This document shows, one piece after another, positions 10,973 to 22,850 of a stretch of 64,000 nt of DNA; the first letter of the stretch is position 1, and each line of letters opens with the position of its first letter. The position numbers and the translations under genes were made by a program. The notes beneath the pieces are model-generated. The model was not told the origin of the DNA, did not search any database, and saw nothing but the letters and a program-made list of their open reading frames with translations. The stretch lies in the NCBI RefSeq assembly GCF_004337985.1, contig NC_043742.1:916176-980175 (forward strand), read 5' to 3'. Source of the stretch: Pyricularia pennisetigena. Taxonomy: Eukaryota > Ascomycota > Sordariomycetes > Magnaporthales > Pyriculariaceae.

Positions 10973-11419
10973 TAGTCTCAGGGCTCATCCCTGAAGCCCA
11001 GAGCTCCACAAATAATCCACTTCGTTCGCTTCGCTCCATTTCGTGGCTCAATTGCGGCTTTGCAATATACCTGTGGGTCCATCCAAAGAACGCTTTGGTT
11101 CAGGTCTGAGGACAATTTGTCGATTTTCGCCGCTCATGGCGGTATTTTCGTCAATTCGGCGACCAACACTCCGTTATAAAAAATAAACAAAAATCGTAAA
11201 AATAAACGGTGTATACGTTGAAAATAGCATTTAGCACCGCTATGAGCAATAATTTAGTTTATATTTTTATATGTATAATTGGGCGAATTTGCTAGGCCCG
11301 CCCTCAATCCGCTCATGGCGGTACTATTTTTTCGGTTTTATTTCGACTTTCGTATTTTTTTTATATTATTTTTATTTGTTAATACAATTTCAAATTTTTA
11401 TGGGTGGGGGATAGTAAAC
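10973..11419 (+). mobile_element. MULE-4: truncated left portion
   Basis: Starts TAGTCTCAGGGCTCATCCCT and follows the family for about 447 bp, past the CGGTACT-TTTTTCG segment to GGGTGGGGGATAG. It is cut where the Copia-A LTR begins at 11420. It carries the CCACTTCG loop variant and is inserted in LTR fragment ii. The missing right part would be expected beyond Copia-A copy 1. Confidence 0.8.
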
Positions 11420-13821
11420 TGTTAACAATATGGGCTGCTAACAGGGGTTTAGGCATTAGCCTAGGTGCGGCATGGTGCTAGTTACGTTGTAAAAGCCTGT
11501 AATTACAGGGCTTAAATGCACTGAATTCACTAAAGTGGTTCACTAATTTTGGGATTAATAAATTTAATTTATTGGTGGGGGAAATTTTACTTTGTTTCCC
11601 TTATATATTTTCCGATATTAAAATGGGGGTCCGCACCCCGCAAAAGGCTCCGGTGCCGCACACGATTTTCCGAAAAATTACTTTGTATGCTAGTCTCAGT
11701 GCTCAGACTAGACCCCCCTGCTTCGCAATAGGGACCGAGCGCTCCATATACCTTTCAACCACATGGCTTTTCGACCAATTACATTGGCCGAAAAGATCGC
11801 GCTCGTTCTAGTTTGAGGACATTTTGTCGCATTTCGCCGTTTACGGCGGTACCACCAACGATAATTTGTCGCATTTCGCCGTTTATAACGGTATTATTAA
11901 TAATATGTTTAATATTTCGATGTCGCTTATAATTATTTTATTAATATAAGGATAATTTGTGGTATTCTGCCGTTTGTAGCGGGTATATACAAAATATTCG
12001 CATTATAATGGCAAAAGAAAATAGTGTACCCATAATATGCAAATAAATATTCGTATAAAAAAGTAAATAAAAATTATAAAAATATATAGTAAGTTGCGTT
12101 AGATTTATTGGAGTTTACTGATTATTTGACTGCCGGCCGCGTTTTTGTAACCACTGTATTTGAAAAGATATTGAAATATTAAGTAAAATGTGTAATTTTT
12201 CATTATATTTAATTTCTATTTTGAATAATAGTATAAAATATTAATTTTAATTTTAGCTACAGTATTTATAGCTTAGCAGACCTAATACTGCAATGTGCAT
12301 GCAATTATCGATTTAACCAAAAATATTATTAATATTTGTATATTAACTACCATTTTGTTAAAAACCTAAATAATTTGCGCAAATGTTGGTAAGATTAAAA
12401 GAAAGTTTAATTCAGGCATGGTTTTATTAATTTACCAAAGAACTTTATTTTACTTTTGTTTTATAAATTTTATTAAATTAAATAAAGCAATAAATATTCG
12501 AATATTACAATTTCAGCATTTTTTTATTAAAAAAATGAAAAGGGCCGGTATTGTAGATCGGGTTTTACGTTGACGTTTATTTATAAACATTATCCATTTT
12601 TTCAAATTTTGGTTTTACTAATATTAAAATTGGTAAAAATGTACAAGCATTTCGATTGTAAAATATATATAAAATTGGATACTCTTTACCTATCCGCATA
12701 TTTCACGGCTTATAGAATTAGATATACGTACCAGAATGTAGCATTATATTATGTATATATATGTCACCCCCCACGTGCAGAAACCATAAAATTTGGCTGC
12801 AAAACAAAAATAATATAAAATTAATCAAATAAAGCAAAAAGATTTATAAAATACACATTTAACATTTTTTTTTATTAAAAGGTTTTTAAAGCCGATATTA
12901 TAGGTAGGATAAGACCTGGACGTTTCTTTATATACGTAATCGAATCTTTAAAATTTTGGTTTCATTATCGTTAAAATTGGTAAAAATATAAACGAGTTTC
13001 GACTGTAAATTATATATAAAAAAGTATGTATTTTGCCTATCCGCTTATTTCACTGCTTATATAATCTGGTTCATGCACCAGAGTTCCCAATAACGATATA
13101 TACATATATACCACCTTCCACGTGCAAAAAGTATAAAATTTGGTCAAAAATTAAAAACAATATTAAAAAAAGTTGAAAATCGAAAAAAAAAATCGAAAAA
13201 ACAGTACCGCCATAAACGGATTAAGGGCAGGTGGTATCGAATTCGGCCATTATAAAAGATAAAAAATAAATCAAATCCCTGCTAATAGCAATACTAAACG
13301 CTATTTTTAACGATATTTTTCTTTTTTAATATTTTGCGTAATTGTGGAATAATAAAGGAGTGTCGGTCGAAAAAAGGCCAAAAATACCGCCATGAACGGC
13401 GAAAATCGACAAGTTGTCCTCAGACCTGAACCAGAGTGTTCTTTGGATGGACCCACAGGTACATTGCAAAGCCGCAATTGAGCCACGCTCAATTGTGGAG
13501 CTCTGGGCTTCAGGGATGAGCCCTGAGACTATTTGTATGCGTTGTTGAAAAAACACCTTTAATTCCATACAAACCATTTCTGGGTTCGCAGTAATTTGCT
13601 AATTTGGTAAACATTTTAACCCGGTACAGGGTAGCTGATTCGTAGGTGCCGGGAGGGTATTAAACCCCATTCGTTAACATTTTAAATCGCAATTCCTGCA
13701 ATATATCAAATATAATAAAAAATCCGACAACCCCAACAACCCCATTTCGGCACTATTTATTGTGGCTTATATACAAATAAAAATGGACCTATTATATGCT
13801 AAATAACGCATATAATTAAGA
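11420..13821 (-). repeat. Copia-A copy 1 3' LTR, interrupted by MULE-5
   Basis: Begins TGTTAACAATATGGGCTGCT and ends CGCATATAATTAAGA. The segments 11420-11690 and 13541-13821 together make one LTR of about 552 bp, matching the 554-bp LTRs of copy 2. Confidence 0.85.
11691..13531 (-). mobile_element. MULE-5: intact 1841-bp TIR transposon, inverted
   Basis: In inverted orientation it starts TAGTCTCAGTGCTCAGACTA and ends GATGAGCCCTGAGACTA. The exact 9-bp target duplication TTTGTATGC is seen at 11682-11690 and 13532-13540, inside the Copia-A LTR sequence, which reads through once the element and one copy of the duplication are removed. The left-type TIR carries the plain CAATTGAGC...GCTCAATTG palindrome. 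There is no coding capacity. Confidence 0.93.
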
Positions 13822-14362
13822 CCCCCTTTTTTTCCTACTATTTATACAAAGTCGGAAAAAAATATACAAAAATAAAACCTTTAAAAAAGAGATCCCTTTT
13901 ATGTCCAAACCCGACTCCAATTGCCGATATAAACCCCCTGGATAATTTAACCCTTTATACCGACCTGTAACCCCCGCAATGGACGAACCCCCGAATTGGA
14001 AAAAACCCCCAAAATTTTAATAACCCCCGGATTCGAACGCCCGATTTGCATAATATTAACCCACGGAGTTAATTATTAAACCAAATAATGAATCTGGTTA
14101 TTCGTTGGTAATAGTCCAAATTAAATATATTATATAAGGTATTTCGAATGCGTAAATCGCCCAAAATACGAGGTTTTCAATTTTAATTCAACTTTTGGTA
14201 CAAGGTCGGTATAAATTGATTATTAATTAACCTGTACAGGGTAAAATCGGGTAAAATGGCCGGTATTAGGCTAACAAAAATCCAATATTTGCAAATAAAG
14301 GAAATATGGTGGTTAACTAGTTAACGATTTATTTAAATAACCTAAAGTTTAATAGGTAAAAA
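13822..14362. other. Copia-A copy 1 segment between RNase H and 3' LTR
   Basis: About 540 bp of non-coding element sequence downstream of pol on the minus strand. It includes a T-arm-like GATTCGAAC...CCCC stretch (near 14033), also seen in copy 2 near 37425. No reading frame is supported. Confidence 0.55.
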
Positions 14363-14900
14363 CTAAGGTTTTAGGGGTATAAGCCCTATAAACCTTAAAA
14401 ACACCTTGTAATATGGAAACGTTATGGGTTTTATTATGTTATTAGCGGGCATTTGTTCGGATTCTAGGTGTTTCAGGGTTATTAATCCTTTGATAATTAA
14501 CTCCCGTACGTAATGAGATTTTAATAACGTATATTTAATACGTTGGTAATGCGTTGGATTATATACGTTAATTATCAAACCTGTATTATTTCCAAATATT
14601 GCAATAAAAACTTTTATAAATAATCCAATTTTTATAAATAAATTTTTAAACCATTGTGCTTTACGCAGGGTCTCCGCTAAAGCATCGGTTTCGGCTTTTA
14701 AAATGCTTAAAACTATAATATTAACCTTTTTGCATTTCCACGTTATAAAACCGCCAAACAGGGTATACAAATGTCCGTAAATGGATTTTAAATTTTCCCT
14801 AACCACGGCAAAATCGCTATCATTAAAACCCAGTAATTCTAAACATTGAAAACCCTTTACTAATAAATTGGGTGGTAATTCGGCTTTAAATATTTATTTC
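14363..14900 (-). pseudogene. Copia-A copy 1 RNase H
   Basis: The minus-strand frame gives GFNDSDFAV, then LYTLFGGFITWKCKK, AETDALAETL and finally YNPTHYQRIKYTLLKSHYVR. These are the Copia RNase H landmarks: SDxA, FxxxGGxxxWxSKKQ, TxxxAE and NPxxHxRxKHI..HxxRE. Key changes are H to Y (THYQRIKY) and the loss of S/K in the SKKQ motif. The reading frame is open for 147 codons from 14806, but homologous sequence starts earlier, near 14900. It would remove the RNA strand of the DNA-RNA hybrid during reverse transcription; this copy is presumably dead. Confidence 0.8.
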
Positions 14901-14989
14901 CGTAGTAAATCAATAAGGATTTAATACCCGCTAAATAACGTAATAGGTTTTTAACTGCCGTTAAATGAATCATAGTAATTTTTATTTAA

Positions 14990-16100
14990 AAACGTAAAAA
15001 CCACTAGACCGTAAAACCGATATCAGGGCGCGTTGATAGCATTAAATATATAGAGGTACCGATAATACGCTATAATAATTTAGCTTTTAACGCATTTACG
15101 GGTTTACCCCCGTTATATTTTAGCACACCCGGTTATAAAGGAAGAAATATAGGTTCGCAATCAATTAATCCGAACGTTGCTAATATTTCTTTTATATACT
15201 GATTTTAATGGAGTTAAAATAGGCGTTTAAACCTATCCTTTAAAATTTGAACACCTAAAAAATAGGTTGCAGGGCCCTTGTCTTCTAACGCGTATATTTT
15301 ATTAAAACGGGTTTTTAAATCCTAAATATATTGCAATTTAGGACCTATTAGCAGGTAGTCGTTTACAAAAGTAACGATTAAATGTTTGGATTTAACGTTA
15401 TAAAAAACAGCGGGATTAAAGATCGACGGTTTAAGATCTTTTTTAAAAAATAGGGTTTTGAGTTTGTTTTACCATTTTTTTAGACCCTGTTTCAAACCGT
15501 ATAACGCTTTTTCCAACTGTATAACCTGCAATTCTTTCGGATTATAGCCTATTTCCACTAGAATCCTAGCGGTGGTAGGGTTACATATTTTGGCCTATTT
15601 GTTAAAACCGTTTGGAATTTGCAAATATATATTTACGTCGGTAAAATCAATATTTAAAAACGCATCGATAAAATCGATTTGTTTTATTTACCAATTTTAT
15701 GCATTAATTATAATTAATAATATACGCCAGGTAAATGGTATACTAATGCTAAAAGAGATTTCGATATAATTCAGGCCTTCGACCTGTAAAAAACCTTAAC
15801 AATAAGTTTAGCTTTATATCTTATAGGCCTATTATTTTCACCCTTTTTTAATTCAAATACCGGCCGGGTAAAAACGAGTTTACGGCCTATAGGCATTTTA
15901 ATTTTAAGGATAAAACGGAAGGTTTTTGCAATAACGATATGGTCGAATTCGAACGCTGAAACAATTAATTATTTAGCATTTTCAAAGCTATTTGAAACCT
16001 GTTAATAATTATTTGGTTCACCGTCTTTAATGAGTTTTTTCTTTATCTTCTTTTGGGCTTAAAAACAAAAATAATGCACGTAATTTATATTAATTAAATC
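14990..16100 (-). pseudogene. Copia-A copy 1 reverse transcriptase (RVT_2)
   Basis: Read on the minus strand with many stops: DFTDVNIYLQIPNGF, LEKALYGLKQGLKKW, TFVNDYLLIGP (about 15346-15380) and ATYFLGVQILKDRFKR. This is the Copia-type RT order. The catalytic Y/F-V-D-D box reads F-V-N-D, with Asn in place of the first Asp, and copy 2 has the same change. Stops at former CAA/CAG and TGG codons fit RIP. Confidence 0.82.
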
Positions 16101-16271
16101 TGGGTTTTTGAACTGCGAATTTAACTCCATATTCTATATTTTAGGTGCTGAAAACACCGGAACTTCCATTATTTTAAATACTGGATTAGGTACCGCTACC
16201 GTTATAGGCTCTGGGGGGCGAACAGTAGGTTATACAGGTTTGGCGGGCATTGCATTTTCAGGGTTTAAATG

Positions 16272-16397
16272 CCCTGTAACGGGTGGTAACTACCGTATAA
16301 TAGGTGGTAAATGCCCTGTAACGGGTGGTAACTACCGTATAATAGGTGGTAAATGCCCTGTAACGGGTGGTAACTACCGTATAATAGGTGGTAAATG
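16272..16397 (-). repeat. 42-bp tandem repeat, 3 exact copies, in Copia-A pol
   Basis: The unit is a pair of diverged 21-bp monomers, CCCTGTAACGGGTGGTAACT- and CCGTATAATAGGTGGTAAAT-type, repeated three times without visible change. It corresponds to the 21-bp heptapeptide repeat (PPVTGYL) in copy 2 at 47570-47674, between integrase and RT. Confidence 0.9.
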
Positions 16398-16415
16398 CCC
16401 TGTATTTTCAGGGGT

Positions 16416-18430
16416 TTAAAGGGGATAATTATCCTTTGGAACGCTGTTAATTTCGTTTTCAGGTTTAAAATTAGAATCCCCTTTTAAATTTGTATTTTCC
16501 CACTCTAAAATTTGTAACGTTTTCCCTGGAATAGCCAAATTTTTAACGGTTATACCCTTTATAATTTTTACTGTAAGGGTTTTATATGCGGCCCGTTTAG
16601 CGGGTGCGTAAACCAACGTTGTAAAATTTTATAAATGGGTTAAAAATTTCACCGTTTCGGTGCATTGAACCAATTCATTAGATTTTTAGCGTTTTTCCAG
16701 CGATAAAATAACCTAGCATATAATATTAATAACATAAAAATACCTTAAATTGGGTTTATGCGGTAATCCAGGTTGGAATTCGGAATAAAATCCCTCGTAG
16801 GGTGTTCAATCCTTATTAGTTACCGCTGTGCGGTTAATTAAATTAACCACGGTAAACAGGCAATAGTATTATAAATATAATGGTAAACCCGCCGCTATAA
16901 TGGTAAACCGAAACTTATCCAAAATAACTTTAACGGACCGTTCCGTTAGTCCGTTTTAGCCGTAATTATAAGCATTTAAAACACTAAAATCAATACCTTT
17001 GCTTGTGAGTCAATTTTAAAAGTTTATATTAACCTCGTACCCCCCATCGAAGTGAAAATTTAGGGGGTAACGCCCGTACGTAGCTTTTAAAGCCCTAAAA
17101 AAGCTTCTAATAACTATTAAAACCGTAAATCCGGCTTTATTTCGTAATAGGATCGACCACCGAAAACGTGATTTTCGGTCCACTAATAACAAAAATACGG
17201 GCTTTTTATTGTAAGGACTAAGTTTAAGGGTTACTGTATTACCCTTTATGAAATCGAAAATATTCGGGGGTGTAAAAAGTGCGACCCTATTTGTACGCTT
17301 AACAAAAATAGTTTTAACGTAAGTAATATAGGTAATTGCCTTAATTTTGTCGAAATTAGGTAAATCTTTTACAATTTTAACGGTTTTTTTTTTAGCAACA
17401 ATAACCCTATATACCCCAAACGCCTGTGCCATAACAGGGTTTTTTGGGCCTGGACTTTGTTACAATCACCTGTAATTCCGTCTTTTTTAGGGGTTAACCT
17501 GCCGTCCGTAGTTCGTTTTAGCCTTAAAAAAAGGTAATTTACAGGGGCCTGCTTTCAATCCGATAATAAAGGAGGTTTTAACAACGGATTTCTTGTATAG
17601 GAAACCCCCTTTTTTCGGAAATAGTCCCTTTTGTATTAGGTTGTATAAAAGGGTTATTTAACGGTGTGCCAGACCTACGGGGCCCAATTTTACGTAGATT
17701 TTGAGGGCTTTGACCGCTAAGTCTTTGCGTTACAGGTGAATTTACGGCTATTTCCGTACTTTAGTCGGGATTTAGCTTTTCCGTTACCGTATTTTTTTCC
17801 GATTCCGAATTGGTGTAAGTTTTATAATCCTCTTGATTTTCGGGGTTTATATTATTTAGTTTTTCTTTCAACGGGGCTGCGTAACCCTTCATAATTCCCT
17901 GTAAGGCCATGCTAAAAACGGTGCTTTATTCACCTATTACACAGGCGCAATTCGAAATTTTTGGTATATTTCGAACAAGGATATCGCACCTTTTAACCTC
18001 TAAACACAACGAATATTTAGCGGTATTTAGGCGTCCCCACGCTTTGCGATCCTTTTTATATAAGGTATTTTCTAATAATACACTCCTTATATTATAGTGT
18101 ATAAAGCCACTAATAATATTTATTCTAAACGAAGCGATATATTAAACGTTATTTAATGTAACCTTTCTAAATTTGTCAGCTTTTTGGCCGTAACGGACCT
18201 GTATTTTTACAATTCCGGTGCTTACAAGCCTAATAAAGCCACCTTCCGTACCGATTCCGGCTGTAAAACTGGGGGTATAATCGGTGAAAAATTGCTTATT
18301 TGCAAAAATATAGTACGTGCTACCTATATCGTACAGGATAAGGTAACCTTATTCCCAAAATTTAAATATGTATCTTACGCGGCGTCCAAGCTTCGTTTTA
18401 ATTTTCAAATTAGTTGTTAAAACCTGTGGT
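16416..18430 (-). pseudogene. Copia-A copy 1 protease/integrase region
   Basis: The minus-strand fragments include the integrase core at 17016-17432 with VDRKSRFRW, a Lys-rich KNKAGF stretch and FHFDGGYEVN (the Asp of the second catalytic position kept). The integrase C-terminal linker is at 16416-16616 (YAPAKRAAYKTLTV). The protease-proximal part lies around 18180-18420. Several frameshifts and stops separate them. The integrase would insert the cDNA copy into the genome. Confidence 0.75.
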
Positions 18431-19701
18431 TTTAGCGTTTTACTGGTATTGGGTTCCGAATCCGAATCCGAACGTAATTTTATAATACTTCTAATAGCGG
18501 AATTAACCTCCTATTTTAGGGCGTTATACGCTGCGCATTCGTTGACGTCACCTGGAATCAAACCCGTAAATAGCTCGAAATCCATAAAAGCTCTGGACGT
18601 TCCAGCGGTTAATTCGCTGGAGGAGGATTTAGTATTTTGTGCAAAAGCAGATTCCGAATTAAAGTTCTTATTACCCTTTTTTCCTAGTTCAACAGTGGTT
18701 TTTTACCCATTATTTTCCTTTTTAGCGCCTTTTTTAGCGTTTCTCTACCCGCTTTTCGACCTTTAAACTTATAATTAACGGCCTTAGCCGTTATAAAGTT
18801 TGAAATCGAATTTTCGGATATAAGGTCCGCCGTAAGGTATTACAAATTTAGCTTTTCCGAATTTTGACCTAAAGTTTGCAAACCCGTTGGGTATTGCGTT
18901 GGCGTTCGGTCCAAGTAAAAAACATCCCTTCCAGGGCCGTAAATTCTAATTTCGTATACTGAAGGGGTTGATTTGCACGGTAATATTCGTTAGTCTAACT
19001 ATTAATTAATTAAAACGGTTGTTAATTCAGGTATCAATCCTTTAAATTTCAAAAATTCAAAACGTCGAATTCCCGATCTAACGAATTGCGATTAATATCA
19101 GGTGCAACGGAATAGCTATTTCCCACGGTTTTATAAACCGTTACGGGGTTGGAATACTATGCAATGTATTTTAAAGGTTTTTTGCTTAAACTGTTTTTTA
19201 TAAGCAATAATAGCATTAAATGCTCGTAATCCGGCAAGGTATAACCAATTTCAAAGTTGGAAACAAGTTCCGCTGCTTTTCTAACCCTAAATTGGACTAT
19301 TAACGCCTATTTCCACAAATTGTGATTTCTAACCCCTATTTAGTTTACAATTTTCGGGGAAAGGAAATACCCGTTCCAGTAGTTTTTTACCTATCCCGTC
19401 ACCCAAAATTAGGTGACCGCGTGGATTAATGGGTGCAATAACGGGTTTAATAATTGAATTACCGTTACTAGGGGTATTTAAACCCATACTACCATTAGAT
19501 TGAGTGGAATCGCCAATTTCTAGGGTCAGTAGGGAAATTAACTGTTAAACTAGCCTTCAAAATTAATCCATTTGCGTAATTAACGTTTTTAATTGCAAAT
19601 TTTGGACCTGTAATTTAGCGGTTAGAATTTCGTTTGGGCTGGGTTCAGGCCCCCTTTCTGTTGGAATTGGGCCTGGAAGGCCCGATATAGGGCTGTTTTT
19701 C
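18431..19701 (-). pseudogene. Copia-A copy 1 gag region (degraded)
   Basis: Corresponds to copy 2 gag, which starts at 50943 with ENSPISGLPGPIP. Here the same stretch reads with a frameshift next to the start (an extra T in GGGCTGTTTTTCAC). No long open frame survives. It is placed by similarity with copy 2 and by its position between the protease region and the leader. Confidence 0.65.
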
Positions 19702-20019
19702 ACTATAAAGTATTTTGAATCATAGTTGCAATTCGCTAATTTATAGCTATAATTAACTAACCTAATCGCGTAAGGATAAATACCGTATTAAATCTAGGAT
19801 TTGTAATACCGTTTACCTTTCAACGGTTATAGGCCTATAATTGCCAATTATAGGGCTTATTGCTATTTTCAATGGTCCAAGTCCACTCAAATACAGGGTT
19901 GGAATCCCTGAAATTTGCAATTAGTGGGTGCCCTGAGATTTGTACCAACCCAGGTGCACGTAACAAATTCAATTCGCCAAATGGGTGCAGGATAATCTGC
20001 AGGGTAGCGTGCAGATATA

Positions 20020-20461
20020 TGTTACGACCAGACAAGTCGGGTCGGTACCAATAAGGCCAGGCGGGGTCACACCCCTCCTAACGACATTCGACCAAAAAAG
20101 ACACCGACCGACAGGAAACAGAATTATATAAAAGATCACGTAATCCCACGTAACCGCCAAAAAACAATATAATTAATATATCACATATTAATTATAGTAG
20201 AACAAACAGTATGCTGGTTATAAGATATATTACACAAATCACACTTAGGACAACGGATTATATAAGGACACGTTTATTATTATGTAAATAAGATTTAATT
20301 TAGGATTATTTAGCAATTATAAATTTACTATTTCTTTAAAAGACGATTATAATTTCACCCCAGTTATTAAAAAACCCCAATTACCCAGTTTAAACGCTTA
20401 ATTGTTTTAACCCATTATATTTTACCCTAAAAACAGGTTACCCGATATTTTAATCGTAACA
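20020..20461 (+). repeat. Gypsy-G1 5' LTR (LTR A)
   Basis: A 442-bp LTR that starts TGTTACGACCAGACAAGTCG and ends TTTTAATCGTAACA. It is inserted in the leader region of Copia-A copy 1. Gag sequence follows on its right. Confidence 0.88.
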
Positions 20462-20589
20462 TTTCAATTGCTTCTATTTAATATTTTATTCTAAAATATA
20501 CCGAGCAATATCGTCGAAATAATATTTTCCAATAAAATTACCCTTTAAACCCCCTTTACCATTAACGTTCCGGCCAGCATTAACGCATT

Positions 20590-21403
20590 GCGCCAAATGG
20601 TCGCGACGATGCAAGCAAAAAATCGACAATTCCAGGAACGAATAACCGAATAAATTAATCGAACTAATAAAAACTATATTAAATACCTTTTATTATTACC
20701 TTATAATAACACCCCAGGTATTTTGTAGGGATATTTTACAGGAACCCGGGTTTATTTTCACTTTAACGAAAATAATTTCGATAATAACGCAAATAAAGTT
20801 ATTTACGCAATTTCGTTATTAAAAGGCGATACGCTCGCCTGGTTCGAACTGATTTTACGAAATTATTTAAACTACGATAAGGAAAAAAACCGTAAAATCA
20901 AAACCAACCGCATTTTCGACGATTACGAGAATTTCGAAAAATGTTTTAGGGGAATATTCGGTAACCCAAACGAGGAACGCACGGTTAAACGTAAACTGGT
21001 GCGCCTTACCTAAATTAAATCGGCATGCAAATATGCCAGTAAATTTCGATAAATTACCGCCAAATTATTATGGGGCCCCGGACCCTAATGGCACGTTTTT
21101 ATACGGGATTTAAGGAAAACGTTAAAAACGAATTTATTAAAAAAAAACGACCCAATATTTTAACAGAATACGTAAAATTAGCACTTAAAATCGATAACCG
21201 ATTTTACGAACGAAAATTAAAATAACGCGAAAAACGCAGCGTATAGGGACAAATTTTGCAACAAATTAATACGGGACGCAAGTACCAATACCCTAAACCG
21301 CCTCGCCAATATAATATTTCCTATAAAATATATAACGGATTTATGGATTTTAACGCGATATAATATAAAAAATTTCGTAAAGATTCCAAAAATGGTAAAT
21401 GTT
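20590..21403 (+). pseudogene. Gypsy-G1 gag, interrupted by G2
   Basis: The Retrotrans_gag domain is readable with few stops: FTGTRVYFHFNENNFDNN, ISLLKGDTLAWFELILRNYL, NRIFDDYENFEKCFRGIFG and ERTVKRKLVRL. Gag forms the capsid-like particle that holds element RNA. The frame breaks off at AAATGTT (21403), just before the zinc knuckle, where LTR B starts. G1 pol resumes only at 35341, with about 1.5 kb of the expected intervening sequence missing. Confidence 0.8.
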
Positions 21404-21845
21404 TGTTACAACCAGATAAAATGGGTCGGTACCAATGAGGCCATGCGGGGTTACACCCCTCCTAACGACACTCGACCAAAAAAAACACCGACCGACAGGA
21501 AATAAAATTACATAAAAAATCACGTAACCCCACGTAACCGCCAAAAAAAAATATAATTAAAATATTATATATTAATTATAATAAAACAAATAATATGCGG
21601 GCTATAGGATATATTATATATATTATACCTAGGATAACGGATTATTTAAGGATACGTTTATTACCATATAAATAAAACTTAATTTAAAATTGCTTAACAG
21701 CAATTAATTTATTATTTACCCAGGAATCGATCATAATTTTACCCCAATTATTAAAAAACCCCCGTTACCCAATTTGAACGCTTTATTGCTTTAACCTATT
21801 ATATTTTACCCTAAAAACAAATAACCCGATATTTTAATCGTAATA
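21404..21845 (+). repeat. Gypsy-G2 5' LTR (LTR B)
   Basis: Starts TGTTACAACCAGATAAAATG and ends TTTTAATCGTAATA (CGTAACA with a C to T change). Inserted into G1 gag. Confidence 0.87.
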
Positions 21846-21959
21846 TTTTAATTGCTTTTATTTAATATTTTACTTTAAAATATACCGAATAATATCGCCG
21901 AAATAATATTTTCCAATAAAACCACCTTTTAAACCCTTTTTACTATTAACGCTCCGGCC

Positions 21960-22850
21960 AACGCCAACGCTTTGCGTTAAATAATCGCGACGTTCCAAAT
22001 AAAAAATCAACAATTCCAGGAACGAATAACCGAATAAATTAATCGAACTAATAAAAACTATATTAAATATTTTTTATTATTATTTTATAATAGCACCCCA
22101 GGTATTTTGCAGGGATTTTTCACGGAAACCCGGGCCTATTTTTATTTTAACGAAAATAATTTCGATAATAACGCAAAAAAGGTTATTTACGCAACTTCGT
22201 TATTAAAAAGCGATACGTTTACCTAATTCGAACCAATCCTACGAAATTATTTGGACTACGATAAAAAAAAAACCGTAAAATTAAAATTAACCACATTTTC
22301 GACGATTATAAGAATTTCGAAAAATATTTTAGGGGAATATTCGGTAATTTAGACGAGGAACGTACGGTTAAACGTAAATTGGTACGCCTTATTTAAACCA
22401 AATCGGCATCCAAATATACCAGTAAATTCCGATAAATTACCGCCAAATTACTATAAGGCCCCGAAACCCTAATAGCACGCTTTTATACGGGATTTAAAAA
22501 AAAAATAAAAACGAATTTATTAAAAAAAAACGACCCGACACCCTAACCGAGTACGTAAAATTAGCAGTTAAAATTGATAACCGATTTTACGAACGAAAAT
22601 TGGAACGACGCGAAAAACGTAACGTATAGGGACCAATTTTGCGATAAACCAATACGGGACGCAAATATTAACATTTTAAGCCGTTTCGCCAATATAATAT
22701 TTCCTACGAAATATATAACGGATTTATGGACTTTAACGCGACCCAATAAAAAAAACCTCGTAAAAATCCCAAAAGTGGTAAATGTTTTAAATGCGAAAAA
22801 TTAAAATATATAGCTAAATTTTGTCCGTAAAATATTCCGGATTTATACCC
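21960..22850 (+). pseudogene. Gypsy-G2 gag
   Basis: Same Retrotrans_gag landmarks as G1, followed by a nucleocapsid zinc knuckle around 22770-22830 that reads GKCFKCEKLKYIAKFCP. The expected His of CX2CX4HX4C is Tyr, which is what CAT to TAT RIP would give. Stops replace former Gln codons. It would package element RNA; this copy is dead. Confidence 0.8.

Larger units (their letters stand above)
11420..20019 (-). mobile_element. Copia-A copy 1 (Ty1/Copia LTR retrotransposon, incomplete)
   Basis: The left boundary is the 3' LTR (11420-13821, split by MULE-5). On the minus strand, gag, protease/integrase, RT and RNase H follow in Copia order (integrase before RT). The right part, including the 5' LTR, is missing where the Gypsy-G1 LTR starts at 20020; the matching sequence continues in copy 2 at about 51240. 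The coding parts are full of stops. Net of MULE-5 about 6.7 kb remain, against about 7.7 kb for copy 2 without its own insertion. Confidence 0.85.
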
